From: Ampullaceana balthica | Lineage: Eukaryota > Mollusca > Gastropoda > Lymnaeidae | Length of the DNA stretch: 64,000 nt | Assembly (NCBI GenBank): GCA_944989445.1 | Contig: CALYLW010000178.1 | Coordinates: forward strand, 136,501-200,500 | Direction: 5' to 3' | Notes under the pieces: generated by a model | What the model was told of the DNA's origin: nothing | Database searches by the model: none | The model's input: only the letters and a program-made list of their open reading frames with translations | Shown here: in pieces, positions 13,089-45,873 of the stretch | Layout: each line of letters starts with the position of its first letter | How positions within the stretch are numbered: position 1 is the stretch's first letter | Program-made: the position numbers and the translations under genes

Positions 13089-14548
13089 TATTTCTTATGT
13101 ATATTTAATGTTTAAGGGGTATGGAATATAGAGAAATGATTTTTGGCTTAGCCATAGGAAGTAATAAAACTGTTGGGGTGGGGGGAGGGGGTGGGGAAAT
13201 GTGTGAAATAAATTTAAAAGGTCAGTACTTTTGCTCTCTCGGGTTTCTGTTTTGTAAAATGAGAGCTGAAGAAAAGGAATGCGTAAAAAAAAAGGGATGG
13301 GTCGGATGGGTCGTGGTTGAGATAAAACTATGTGTCACTGTTTTTGTCGATTAAGTGAAATGTGAGTTGAAGAGCACGATTTTAATTAACAAATCCTATG
13401 GAAGAATTTATAAAGTTCAGCGCTTTGATATCTGCTATTTAATATTAATATGTTCATGCTTTTAAGTTATTCTTCCCAATTATTCTCTCCAACCCTTGCA
13501 GAAGTTGATAATGCTAATGAGTTGGTAAACTGAACATTAACACTTACTAACAGATGATCTCCTGTTGACACAGTATAACAAAAGTGTTGGTTAAAGGTGG
13601 ATACAAGTTTTAGGAGAAAAAAAACTGGATTAAACGTATGTGAAGTTTGTGTGTGCAATATGGTTTTGTGTAAATAACGGTAATTGTTGGTACATGAAAT
13701 AAGTAAACGAGATATCATGTCCCCCCCCCCTTTTCCCCCCTTCAACGCCTACGATGTTGTCGGAATGAAATAGTGTAGCTGGCACTCCATCACCCCTCCC
13801 TGGTCCACCATCAAATAGGTTAATGGCTACTGTATGTGGCAGTACATGTGGAGCTTGCAGGCCGTGAGTACCATTGATAAATGGAATGTTTACAGTGTCT
13901 TGAGACTGAGAACTTTGGTCGAGATATCACAACGCATTGGTCTTTTTGGGGGGGGGAATCAATCGTTTGCGTTGTGTTTTTTGTATTGTTACGTAGAGAT
14001 GCTTGTTTTTCCCTCATTGGTCAAATTTCTATTAGTGTACTAAATAATTATATATTTCGCACTTAGGCCGAAAAATTTGAAAGTAAAACCAAAACTCTTG
14101 GACAATTTTATAACAAATATACAGGTAATCTTTTTTTATTCGTTAAACTTACGTGAACTTTCTTTCCTATTACACGAAGTAAATTTCCCTTTTTTTGTTT
14201 CGGCTATTTCCCTGCTTCTTTTTAAAATGGCAGATTGGTTGTCGTTGAAACATGTAGTCATTTTATTTAGTCTTTCTGTGGAGGTTTCTGTAAGATCAGA
14301 AGGTCAAAAAAATTAAGGCGCTGAGACAATTAATAGGAAGAAAGGGTGAAGACGGGAAATCGAAATAATTAGTTTTCTAGGTAAATTGTCGGTCTGTAAA
14401 ATATAAAAGCCATATAAATAGCATTGCTAAAACTCCATATGCTAAAAGTGATAGATGAAATTCTTAAAATCCTTCTAGAGCTCAATTAAACTATTTCTTA
14501 CAGATTAAAGACATTTTTGGATAAAAATTTCGAATAAATTTCAGAGTG

Positions 14549-14641
<93 letters not shown>

Positions 14642-17290
14642 GTGTCTATAATGCGAAACTGAAACTACTGTCTTTATATACAATATCTATAATTAAAGTT
14701 TCAAGCTTAAGCTTTTTACACAAGTTCATAGCTAAAATAGTAGAATATTTGTGGACACCTTAAACAAAATAAGCACTTACATCAGTAATTCTCAAACATT
14801 TTGACTTGCATTGAAATCTCTATCCTCAATTATTTCAAATTCTCTTCACGCGTTTACTGATTTTTCCCATTTTGTGACTGCCACTTTCATGTTCCTCACT
14901 GAACGAGGCCTTTTCAAAAGATCTGCCTGCAATTCTTTTGTGTTCTTTTCTTGTACCTTTCTAACTTATGTGTTTACTCTGGGTCAAAATCAGGTTAAAT
15001 GTCCCAAAATAGTTAGTCCTTGTGAGAACATGCCTTTTTATCATTTGCATTTCAGAACACATTAGACATTCAGACTTCGTTTTTCCAAACAGTCAAAACA
15101 TATGGTAATTAGTCAATCTTTATTTGCTCACCAATCAATAGAAACCTCACCAGAGATTGCCCGAGGAATACATTTTACGGATCGTTGTTCGCCCGTGTAG
15201 CAAAGTTGAGAACACTAAGGACTCAGTAAAGCTCAAAGGAGGACCTAAAGGAAGACTTATAGGAGCACGAAGTCCTTCTCATAAAGCTTTTTTCCCCCTA
15301 CGAACCAGAACTGCGTAACTGTTTAACAAATGTCTGTGAGTTTTTGTTTAGTTTGACTGATTTCAACTCGTCCCTCATAAGAAATGACAAAAAATCTCCG
15401 TAATTATTGCAAATTATGTTGTTGTATAGCTAACATAATAAAAAGTCATCATTAACTTTAATGAAATATTTCCTCAGGTTTATCACATGAAGACATTTGT
15501 AAATAGTCTAAGGGGAAACTATCTATCAATCAGGGGAAATTATAACGAGCGAAATTTATTATTTTCTCTTGCAACACAAAACGTCATCATTATATTAATT
15601 TTAAACTTTGCTAAATTCTTTGTTTATCAGAAAATGATATTTGGATTACACACCTTCAAATCGTTACAAAATTAAATAATAGGATTATTTACTATATTCA
15701 CTTTTTAAATTTTCCTTTCAAAACTTAACTTACAGTAAATCTTGTCTTATCGTTCATTTAGCTCCTAGAATTGAAAACGGTAGCCACCAACATCCCCTGT
15801 TATAGGCAGTTTGAAAAATGTTAAAAGTTATCTACAACTCATAAAAACGAATATAGCGAATGTAGATCCAACAAATTGACTTTGTTTTGAAATATTATCT
15901 ATTTTTGAAACCCTGCATTAAAAAAATACAAGAAAGAAACAACAAAACAAATTAAGAACAAACTCATACTTCAAATCTCATAAAGCCAAATTTTAATGTA
16001 TACACACATTTTTACACACTCACTCCCGTGATAAAACCTATTCCTCTTTCGTGTACTATAATGTAATATTTGTGTCAAAAATTATAATCAGATGTATTTT
16101 GACATTGCCATTGCAACAATCCAGGAAATGTCAAGATATTTCTTTTACAAAACAGCGCTTAATTTAAAAACTTATTAAACGAATTCTGTGACAAACATTT
16201 GTTACATTTACAAATTGTGCTATCAAGCGTTAGTGTTGATTAGGGTTGCTATTTGGGCCCCACGCTCAGTACAGAGTTAAATGATTTGGGACCAGACGTG
16301 CGTGAAGATATTCTACATTTGAGAGAACTGACCACGTCTGGGTAATCATGACTGGACATTTAGCCGAGTACAGAAAACCCTGCAGACAAGCCGATCTCTG
16401 TATTTGAAATAAATCAATATCGCTAGGCAGTTGACGCAGTACACCCCAATATTTTTTAAATATTTTACACGAAAAAATAATATAAAAACTTAACAGAATA
16501 TAGAACAGTTTATCAGAGAAGCAAACCAGCAATCAAGTGTTGTGGGAAAGTTTAGTTTAGTATAATTTCAGCAAGGTAACAACGTAACCGTGAAGCAGAA
16601 TGGCAGAATGTTAAGTAAGTTCGCACTCCTACGCCCGTCTCATTAAAATTTTATTTGATTCTGAAAAAAAAATTCAACACAGTTTGGAGAAAACGTGAGA
16701 AAAACAAATCAAAGGAAAGGAACTTGGCTTAAAACAATATTGCGTTAGCAAAGAACATAAAAAAATAAAGAAAGAAATGAATACAAATTAAAATTTAAAA
16801 ATAAATAACAGAGAAATGAGATAAAGTAAATTAATTTATTGCAAGGATTTCGATTAAAATCTAGAAAACTGATCATAGCCACAGACCCCACTGTCACTCG
16901 AGTAGAGAAATATTCAAAACAAATTATTTTGATAAGTTTTTAGGAAAAAAAAACGCTCTTTGTAAAGCCCAAAGTGATATGTAAAATATTCTATGAGTAA
17001 TTGGAAGAGATATTTACGCAAAATGTACACGTAATTAAATTTAAATCACACAACATAAATCGCATTTTAAGCATGGCAAGGTGACATCGGCAATACTAAA
17101 ATAAATAAATAAATCATAATCCAATTTTCTGTCGTCGTAAGAAGTAACCCTCCATCACATTGTCAACAAAAACAAGAGGCTCTCTTGTGGCCATGTCGTG
17201 TCTCAACTTATGTTTTTAGAATTGTCCCCTGCCCAATAACCAACCTGCCACATCGGCCCTAAACAGATATTTACGGGCAACTAAAGGAGG
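13089..17290. other. Non-coding sequence with one AT microsatellite
   Basis: Apart from the AT tract at 14553-14639 nothing is recognised; ORFs here lack homology. Confidence 0.5.
14553..14639. repeat. (AT)n microsatellite
   Basis: About 87 bases of uninterrupted AT dinucleotide. Confidence 0.98.
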
Positions 17291-17493
17291 GTATAAATCA
17301 CTGTAAGGCTTTTACCGGTCCCTGGCCATTCATCTCAACAAATATGTCGTCACAAAGGACATTTGCTTTTAAAAAGTCGGTGGCTGGTGATTTAATATTC
17401 GATTTAAAAAAAAGCACCATTTGGAAAGAGGCTGTTAAATTTGTTAGCCAAGAGGCTCGTAATATTATTATAAGGGCTGGTAATTTTTTATGA
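17291..17493 (+). other. TATA box followed by a 49-codon ORF
   Basis: GGGTATAAATCACTG (TATA at about 17291) lies about 50 bases before ATG at 17344, with TTCATCTCAAC between as a possible initiator. The ORF (MSSQRTFAFKKSVAGDLIFD..., TGA at 17493) has no recognised homology. It may be a core promoter with a small gene, or coincidence. Confidence 0.25.
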
Positions 17494-17548
17494 TAGAGGC
17501 TAGTTACTTAGTTATAATAGAGATTTTCATTTAAAATATCTAAGGGGC

Positions 17549-19738
17549 CAGTAGCGTAGCGAGGGGGGCAGGGGGGAAAATGCCCCGGGCAGCACTTTTT
17601 AGGGGCGGCAAATTCCTAGTTGTTTAATTAGCTTCTATGATATGATAGACCATTTTGAAAGAATGTGGAGTTTTTTTATCAAAATAAAATAGAAACCAAA
17701 TAAGAAATCAATGAAAGAAATAAAGGTATTATCCTAAAATATGTGAACGATTATTCAGCTTAAAATTCAAACTCAAAATTGCATATAAGTTCTTCTGTTA
17801 CTTATGCTGATGCACAGAAAAACCAAGAGGCCCAAGTAGTATGAGGACGCGACACTGTTCTGCTGTTAAGTGAATTGATTCTTCAAATTTTACAGGTGCT
17901 CATGTTGTAGTAGCGAAAATTTCTGTACCCTATCAAGTTTAAACATTAGCCAATCTAATGCTATGGGCGGCACTTTGTTTAGGGCGGAATATTCCACGTT
18001 GTTAATTATTTTATAAAAATGAAAGCTTTAAATCAAGTTAAATAAAAGAAAAGCCAAAGTAAAAATTAATAATATAAATGAAGGATCTGTTAAAATACGT
18101 GAACTTTTCTAATGCCAAAACTTTAAAAGCCAAAATAAATATAAATAAATGCTTCTGATACTATAACTACTGAAATGAATAACCAAGGGGATGAAGCAGT
18201 ATAAGAACATAACACTGATGTGCTGGCACCTATAACTGATTCAAGTTTGTCATCCAATCATCTTGTAGAAGCTAAAATTGCTATATCCATAAAACTCAAA
18301 AAATTACTAAAGTTTAAACTAAATACATGGGCTAAATTGATATAAATAGATTACTATAAGTGCAGCAAGATTGAAAGAGTGTCCAACGTTTTAAAATTAA
18401 CTTCACCAAAATAGACACGGATCTTACACCAAAATAGAGAGGAGGCGGGTAACGTGAGAATGATTTTAACGTAAGTAAATTACTGGGAAAAAATAGTTAG
18501 CGTAATTAAACGGCATATTCTCCTAAATCATCATCATTTTAATTTTAATGTATTCTGTTTTGTTGCATAAACAAAAATAATGAACAGAGTTGCTTAGCTA
18601 ATGGAATAATAGTTGACATAAAATAAATTCAAATTTAGCCACTCGTGAACAAGTGCTCAACACTGCCAAAGTATTTTCAAATGGAATGAATGAGAAATCA
18701 GATTTAAAAAAAAAGACCATTAAAAAAGGACAATAATAAGTTGTTTTAAAAGGAAAAAAACAACAAAGGGGCCAGAAGTGCGTGTTATAATGTTTGACAT
18801 TAAATCCTGACAAAATAGAATTTGACTTTTTGGTTTCGTGGTCACAGACAGGAATATACTAATGCAAATTTAGGCAATATTCTGGAACTTATGCATATGC
18901 TATCAAAGTACGATCAAGTGCTTCGAGAACAAAATTTGCAAAACGATTAAAAAAAAACAACAACTTGTCCCCTCGAATTTGAAATGAGACCGTTGCAGTT
19001 TTAGGAGATAGAAAAACTGACCGAGGCAGACGAAAATGTTAACACACGAACAGGCGCAGGAACTTTTTCTAGTCACAATGCAATTTTTTCTGGACATTTG
19101 GAAGCATGTACTTTCTGAAGTCAATGAACTGCGATATTATTTACAAACTTATTCAGAAAAAAAAACAACAACAAACAACAACAAACAAACATACTTAGCA
19201 AAGGCTACCCACAGAGAAACGAATATACTACAGGGTGCTTTGACTTTCACTAAAACTTTATGTGGAAACCTTACGATTTTAATTTTACCTTCCAGTCTAA
19301 GATCGACAGAGAGAATAGTGGCAATCAAAGCGAATATGTAGTCTTTTATTGTTATGTAGAGAAATAGTTGAGAAGAAAGCTGTATTCTTCGTAAGATGAG
19401 GTTACTGTAGAAATTAAAGTGAGGTTTGATAGTTTTTCTTACACCATTTACGTAATCTAATAGCTATTTTGGATTTTAAGCAAGGCATGGCTGACAACAT
19501 TGATGCATTAAAGAAAGATTGTGCTAGGAATAAAAGCAGAAACTTAAATTATATATATATATTTTTTAATGAAAGCTTTCCTATTTATTACTAACATAAA
19601 AATGAATAGTGTCCTCATACTTCCTAAAAAAAGTGTCTTTCCTTTAGAGTTTAGAGCATAATGTATTTTCCCGGGAGAGGGGGAGGGCGGCAAACCTGGG
19701 TTCTGCCCCGGGCGGCACATACCCACGCTACGCCGCTG
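17549..19738. mobile_element. Non-autonomous hAT-like element, 2.2 kb
   Basis: The left end CAGTAGCGTAGCGAGGGG and the reverse complement of the right end (CAGCGGCGTAGCGTGGGT) match at 14 of 18. Flanks TAAGGGGC and ATAGGGGC agree at 6 of 8. Inside, GGGCGGCA-type segments recur near 17615 and 17975. No transposase was found. Confidence 0.65.
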
Positions 19739-22736
19739 ATAGGGGCTAGTAACGTTGTTACCATGGAGACTAGTAATTTTCATTACAGATACTGTGAACG
19801 TAATTAATTACCATAGAGGCTAGTAAATTTTTAGTTATAAATGATTGTAACTTCATTAATCCTGCATGCTGGTAAACAGCTTTCCTGTTGTAGAAACTTC
19901 CTGATTCTCTTCTTCTATTATGGAAGCTGATGTATTTACGATAACGACTGTTAACTTCTTGATCATTAAGACTGATAAAATTACTTGTTTATAAACTGTT
20001 GAATTCTGTATTTGTATTAAAAAAACTTTGATTACGATTTTATACTTAAAAGTATGTGACATTAAACATTTGCGATTGATAATATTTATTTTAGGTGGCG
20101 GGAAAAAAAGTGAAATGAATGAGATGAGTAATTCAGATCTTCCAATCTCCCCCCCCCACCCCAAACTACAAACAAAGTGAAGAATTTAATATAATTTCAC
20201 AATTAATTTATTATTTATATAACGAGTAATTGTTACTTTTAATATTTTTGTTATTTTCCCGAAAAAAAGTAGCTACAAGTACCTTGGAATTACGTCACCG
20301 TGTTTTTAAAGATCATATATGATGTTGCAGACGTGAGTTGTTGAACTCTGGTATTCGTCATTTCTGAGGATTTCACGTAGTGCAGGTTTCCAGGGAAATT
20401 GTTTACTTTTATTTGTCATCAATCGCAAATCGGTCAGAAATGATGTTTGGCTTAGCATGTAAAAGTGGGATTTTGGTTTTGAACGTTTTCTACTCCGTCT
20501 AACCTTCTCCCTACAACCACTCCCAAATCTCAGTCCTTCACCTCCTGCTGACAACTAACTCACCTTTGTTTTATTTAACTAATATATTATGTTTTTATTG
20601 CGATTACTTATTTTTAATTACACGCTCTTAGGTGTAGAGATTATCTTGTCTTATTCATACAGACGGCGGTCTGTTGGCAAGTGACGCAGCGTTCACAGGC
20701 CTCGGCTATGAGAGTTCCACGCTATTGCCAGACGCCTAACTAAAGTCTGGTTCCTATTCGGAGCTGGGGGGACTCAGGGACACCCTTGTACCCGGGAACA
20801 AGTATCCCAAGGAGATTCGAACCCGTGACCATCAGTAACCCAGCAGAGCGATTATGTGTGTACTTTGTGAAGTTGACGCTTTCTAGAAGCTTAATAGAAC
20901 AATATAATGCGATTCAAGTTTCGCAAGTAATCTCCAATGTTACCCATAAATCCAGAATGTTCATTATCCAGTATCCAGTATTGGGTTTAAATATGAGTTC
21001 AGCAACAGTTTAAAAAGCTTTCGTATTTTGATTATAAATTGTTGATGAGTCTGACTTATTTCCTTTATCGTGTTTACTTCTTGTTGACATAATGATCTGC
21101 TGCTTGCATATTTGTATAATTTGAAGTGCACTAAAAATGCTTTTAAACTTCAACCCGTGGCTTGAGTTGAATATATTTCAAGTGAAACTTAGCCCCTGAC
21201 ACATAATACTATTAACACCATTCTCTGTCACTTACCTCATGCGGATAACTAACTCACCATTCTCTCTGCCTTATATCCTGTGGATAACTAACTCCCATTT
21301 CTCTGTGACTTACAATCAATCGAAGGTCAGAACACTTGGAACACGAACTCTAGATTCAAAGATTTTATTTTACTTGTCAATTAAGAGGAAAACGTGACTA
21401 AAAATGTAAAGATACGAAATAATTATTTTACCCACCTCCACTACTTTTTTTTTACAAAGTTCGCATATAAAATATGTTTAATTAGTTTTGAAACAAGACA
21501 TTATAAAATTAATCGAATATATAAAGAAAAACTTGGGCAGAAACCAAAAGCCATCACATTTATTCCCTATCAATTGTACCCGAGCTTTTTTGTGTTGTGT
21601 GGACTCAATTAATTTGAAATCATCAATAATATTAAAGCACTCGTGTCAAAATGGTCAATAAAAGCTGCATATTCCTTTTTATATGTTTAGGTACATAAAA
21701 ATACCACCATTCGAATCGCTAGCAAATCAGATTCCATGAGTAATGATGGTAACATTAGGGGATTTGAACAAATACTTAAATATGAGAGTTTGCTATTTTA
21801 AGTCTACAAAAAATTGCGACGTTTCATATTACTTTGAGACATCACTGAAATATGTAACAACGCAAGTTGTTGCTTCGCCCATGGTTTCTAAGAAATGTAC
21901 TTTAGTATCTAGTATAATAAATCAGGGTCATTGACTACCAGACGCCACGCTACAAAGCTAAAACACCCAGTCTATGGTATTACTGACTAATCCCCGCAGA
22001 CACTAAAAAAGTATTCGTCTCTTCTCTATTACATTAGTGTTGTAACTATTTTTTTATCGATAAAGTCTCGAACCAGAGGCTTAGTATTGAGTTAATCGAA
22101 CAAGACCACGTCATTTACCCTCCCTGCTTTAGTTAACTAAACCATTAAATAATATTAAAAAAAAGAATGCAGAGCAAAGTATGGACCCCAGAAATGTGGG
22201 ATAGTTCCAAATGAACTCTGCTCAATCATAAAATTGCTCTGGGAAAACATCTTCAACAAGGAAAAAAAAACATGTCCCCAAATTTCGTTTCAATCTGCTG
22301 CAGGCTTAAATCAATACAATTTAGAAATATTTCCTCGCTGATCTTCATTAGGCATGCTTTATAGATTTTAAAAAAATAATCAGGGAAACACTTTTCTTTT
22401 TGTGATTCAGATGCTCATACACAATAATTGAAGGTTATAAAAGACGTTATGAGACATTATAGGTTAATGAAGGGATGGATCCTTTATTTCTAATTATACT
22501 CCCTTTCGTGTATGCGGTTGCTAGAGTGACACACATCATGATATTGTCATTTAATCTTACTAGCATTGACCAGTCTCTCGTACGCATTAGAGCTCACATC
22601 AAAATACGATTTATCGTTCATCTTGTATGGATGAAGTTTATTCTCAAAATACGGGATTGAAAAATTACAAATTAAAAACTTTGCAGATTTATGAAATTTT
22701 TGTTTAAGTTAATGTCTTAATTTTTTTGTCACTCAG
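19739..22736. other. Upstream region of the nAChR gene
   Basis: Apart from the SINE-like element at 20650-20865, no exon or promoter could be defined. The receptor's 5' non-coding exon and promoter probably lie in or beyond this stretch. Confidence 0.4.
20650..20865 (-). mobile_element. SINE-like element with tRNA-related head
   Basis: The minus strand has GGTCACGGGTTCGAATCTCC (a B box), then a GC-rich body (CCCGGGTACAAGGGTGTCCC, AGTTAGGCGTCTGGCAATAG) ending in AAGACAAGATAATC. The composition differs sharply from the AT-rich flanks. It might belong to a conserved-domain SINE family, which cannot be confirmed here. Confidence 0.55.
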
Positions 22737-22766
22737 ATCATACAATGGACGATTAAATGAGGTCCC
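22737..22766 (+). promoter_or_regulatory. nAChR 5' leader with likely upstream splice acceptor and a 3-codon uORF
   Basis: A T-rich tract followed by CACTCAG ends at 22736 and looks like a 3' splice site, so a non-coding exon probably lies further upstream. Between it and the coding ATG is a minimal upstream ORF (ATG GAC GAT TAA, 22744-22755), out of frame with the receptor. No promoter for the gene was identified. Confidence 0.4.
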
Positions 22767-42277
<19,511 letters not shown>

Positions 42278-42806
42278 AACTCTTGGAGTAACGTATGACG
42301 TATTTCACATACAATTTGACGTTTTACGCGCAAGGATTTGCGGTACTATGGGACCCTATGTATTGAGAGATGGAGGATAAAAGTTAATCGTGCTGCGAGT
42401 TTCCGCTTTCATCGACATGTATGAAATGTTTACATGTCAAACTGTTCGATTTATCGTCACCAGCTCCGGTGTAAGACTGTACAAAATGTATTACTGATTT
42501 TCAAAGATTAAGAGAATGATTTATACTTTTATGTTTTCCCACATTACGTTACGATATTGTCTTATAAGGTCCTAAAGGAAATCAATTTGTTTCGTTCAAA
42601 AAGACACTTCGTCAAAAGTTTGGATCACCTTACCATATCCAAAGATACAAGTAGATAGTTTCAACAGTATATAGATCAGATATTTTCAGTTCTTAACCAT
42701 ATTTACATAAAACTAAGTCATCAAAAGGAAATGAAAAAAGCTTTAAACAGAAAATAAAAAGTTGTTTTGTTTAATAAAAACTCAATTAAAAAAGTTTGAA
42801 AAAAAA
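42278..42806 (+). other. Probable nAChR 3' untranslated region
   Basis: Non-coding sequence directly after the receptor stop, becoming A-rich from about 42720. It contains the candidate polyadenylation signals. No other feature is seen. Confidence 0.4.
42753..42777 (+). promoter_or_regulatory. Candidate polyadenylation signals of the nAChR gene
   Basis: Two AATAAA hexamers (42753-42758 and 42772-42777) lie about 480 bases after the stop codon. Another AATAAA is near 43356, past a tandem duplication. The region is AT-rich, so chance matches are possible. Confidence 0.35.
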
Positions 42807-43240
42807 TATAATTAAAAATGAATAATTAAAAAAAAATAGAAAGACCTAGTAGATTTTAAAAAATTATATTTCGCCATAAAATGATTATTTAAAAAGCAAG
42901 AAAACAATCTAAGCAGGGTCTTTTATATTTGTTTAATGATTTCCCAAAGCATTTCTCTATTTTAAAAAAAGTTGTTAACTCCAGCCTGAATGGTATTTTT
43001 TTTGGATGTCCGGGAACAACAAAATATAATTAAAAAGGAATAATTTAAAATAAAAAATAGAAAGACCTAGTAGATTAAAAAAAAATATTTTTCGCCATAA
43101 AATGATCATATAAAAAGCAAGAAAACAATCTAAGCAGGGTCTTTTATATTTGTTTAATGATTTCCCAAAGCATTTCTCTATTAAAAAAATTTTTGTTAAC
43201 TCCAGCCTGAATGGTATTTTTTTGGATGTCCGGAAACAAC
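42807..43240. repeat. 218-bp tandem duplication behind the nAChR gene
   Basis: Two adjacent copies (42807-43024 and 43025-43240) share long stretches such as AGAAAGACCTAGTAGATT, GCAAGAAAACAATCTAAGC and TCCAGCCTGAATGGTATT. They differ mainly in A/T run lengths, which suggests a recent duplication. Confidence 0.85.
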
Positions 43241-44765
43241 AAATATTTATATTGTAATGAATCTCATCGCGTTATGTTTTTTTAAAAAGTATGTGAGTTC
43301 ACGTTGCAGTTTACACATAACGTTCTCTCTATTGGCTGTTATAAAATTATATCAAATAAACTTAAAACAAAGTTTATATTAAAGTAAATTGAGTCCTGTG
43401 CGAAGATTCTGGACCTTTAAGTATTTCCCCAGCCCTTTCATGTAGTTAGTTGATCATATCTTATCTTATCTTATCTTATCTTATATTACCTTACCTTGTC
43501 TTATCTTATCGGATTTCATTATGGGATATTTAAGGCAATGTAATCTTGTACTCACTACTTCCACCCAACCTTTACTCAAGTAATCAAGATGTTATATTAA
43601 AGGCATTATTTGCTTACTTTGATTAAAAAAATAATTGCTAAAGTTGACCGTTTTTAAGTCGTCGGCAATGAAGTATTTTTGTTTGTTCTTCTATTAACAC
43701 AGTTTATTACCCATCATACTTTCATATTAAATAATTGAACATTCATGAACTTAAATTATTTCTAATTACTAGCTATCAGTTAATCAATCTACTCGTGTAC
43801 GTCGTGCGTTTAGATATCATAGAGAAAATATCATCATCCAAAAACTATCAGAAGTGAAAAATGCGAAGGAATAATTGTAAATCATTTAAAAACATTTATG
43901 TTCATAATAATAGTTAGAATATTGAACATTTGTTTCACACACGCACACATACACATGTACACAAATGCACGCACGCACGCACACACAAACACACATACAG
44001 ACGCACCATTCCTTTCAAATTATTTGGTCGACCAATATTGTATTTATTTATATAATGTAGTATTGTAAGAAATTAAGCTCAATGGACATGGAATGGTTTA
44101 AAGAAACAATGAAAAAAAAACCTTTTCAGCTTTGCAAACTTTAAACAAAAATGTTATAAAGTATTTTCCCTCTTTTTTAAAAACACTTATTTAAGGCATT
44201 TAAATTTTATAAAGAATAACGGTTAATTCGATGTTTTAAAAAGCACCTTTAATTATCTTTTAAATTATGAAAATTTTACTTCATCGATTATCCATAAAAG
44301 AAGTTTTAAAATTAAATAACAATTAACACATATTTCTGAAACCACCTTCACCAATATAGGTATATAAATAAAATGTAGAATTTTACGGTTGCTTCCACCG
44401 GTTATCATGCATCTAATAAAATTAATTTAAAAAAAATAGTGCACGAAAAGGGGACAGATATTTATTTGCTTTTGTATTCAGATAAAATTAGTTGTCCAGG
44501 TAAGGGAAACCATCTATTTTTGGATGGGGGAAAAGCCACCCGTGAAGAGACTTGGCTCTGTTTTAACGACTCCCGGCATTCAAAGATTATTATCATTTTT
44601 TACTTAACACGACCCTGGGCCCTTAAAATATCCGAGCCAAGAAAGCCGTCGATGTGTCTGGCTCATGTAAAAGTCAATCAATGCTGTCTGTACCCGTGGT
44701 CTAATCTATACATTACTTTCATACAAAATCTGGAATGTTTTTAGTTACTTTAAGATAGGTTAATT
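43241..44765. other. Intergenic AT-rich sequence
   Basis: Includes the CTTAT repeat and a CA-rich stretch near 43940-44000. No gene recognised. Confidence 0.5.
43457..43510. repeat. (CTTAT)n microsatellite
   Basis: Imperfect pentanucleotide TTATC repeats, intergenic. Confidence 0.9.
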
Positions 44766-44943
44766 AAGAGCCGTCTTTACACCAGTTTGGGCCCTGGGCA
44801 AACAAATAGTGTTGGGCCCCTCCCCCGCAGGAATAAAAAATAAATATACATAATATATATAAATAAACATATTCCCATGGGGCCTCTATGCTCATGGGCC
44901 CCCGGGCAAATGCCCAACGGGCCTATGCGTTAAGACGGCCCTA
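44766..44943. mobile_element. Small inverted-repeat element (MITE-like)
   Basis: Ends AAGAGCCGTCTT and AAGACGGCCCTA are inverted. Both sides carry GGTTAATT (44758-44765 and 44944-44951), an 8-bp direct repeat typical of hAT insertion. The interior is rich in GGGCCC. Confidence 0.8.
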
Positions 44944-45205
44944 GGTTAATTCCCTTAGACTATGTTCCTATGCATACCGACAGCCGGTGTTTTCCCAATA
45001 ATTTTCACGGAGTTAATTACATCAAATATTATCTGTAAGAAATAATGTGTCTCAAACATTTATTATTATTATTACGCCTGCAAGTATTGTTAATCATTAA
45101 ATTTGTGTACACGTAGGCTAATTTCAACTTTTTATTTTTATTATTTTTGTTTACTATGCTGTGCATATTTGAGACCTTACCGAGTGTGGATGTTTAAAGA
45201 GCTAT

Positions 45206-45479
45206 GGGTCCGTCCATAAAGTACGTCACGCTATTTTTGACCATTTTTAACTACCCCCCTCCCCCCTGTCACAAGCTGTAACAAATCTCGGACCCCCCCT
45301 AAAGTACGTCACACTTTCGAACAAAAATGTTGTTTTTTTTATTAACAAAATAATTAAAATTTAATATAAAACACCGCGACGTCACACATGGCCGGACCCC
45401 ATCCCCCCTGTCACAAAGTGTCACACTTTTTTACACCCCCTCCACCCTCTGAAGCGTGACGTACTTTAAGGACGGCCCC
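45206..45479. mobile_element. GGGGCCGTCC-type inverted-repeat element
   Basis: The left end GTCCGTCCATAAAGTACGTC is inverted at the right end (GACGTACTTTAAGGACGGCCCC). The interior has runs of C and repeated TACGTCACACTTT. TAT flanks both ends. Related copies are at 60199 and 62311. Confidence 0.8.
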
Positions 45480-45566
45480 TATCGGACTATTAGCTAAATG
45501 CAATAAACAAAGGTAAGAACAATTAATTACACCGTGAGTTCCACCAGCTATCAAATATCGCGTTTG

Positions 45567-45759
45567 AAGTGGCGTAACGTGGGTTACCACATCCCGGGGC
45601 AAGGTGAATCTGCCTCCCCCATTCTTAATATTTGGCCTGTGATAAGATATCAGTCACTTTATTTGGATCATTATGAGACTTCGACATTTTGTCCCCCCCC
45701 CCAATATTTTTAGCACCCGGGGCAACTACCCCTAGCACCTTGTCCACACTACGCCACAG
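45567..45759. mobile_element. MITE with GTGGCGTA ends
   Basis: AAGTGGCGTAACGTGG on the left faces CCACACTACGCCACAG on the right. Flanks CGCGTTTG and CGTGTTAG match at 6 of 8. The ends resemble those of the element at 17549-19738. Confidence 0.65.
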
Positions 45760-45873
45760 CGTGTTAGTTTAGACGTAGCTGTATTTGCAGGTGAAGTATT
45801 AACGAAAATCCAACTCTAGCATAAAAATAAATAAATATTTTCAACTTAAAGGATGCGATACTGAGTGAAAATC

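Noticed and set aside
14498..14683. ORF of alternating Ile-Tyr
   Set aside because: AT dinucleotide tract.
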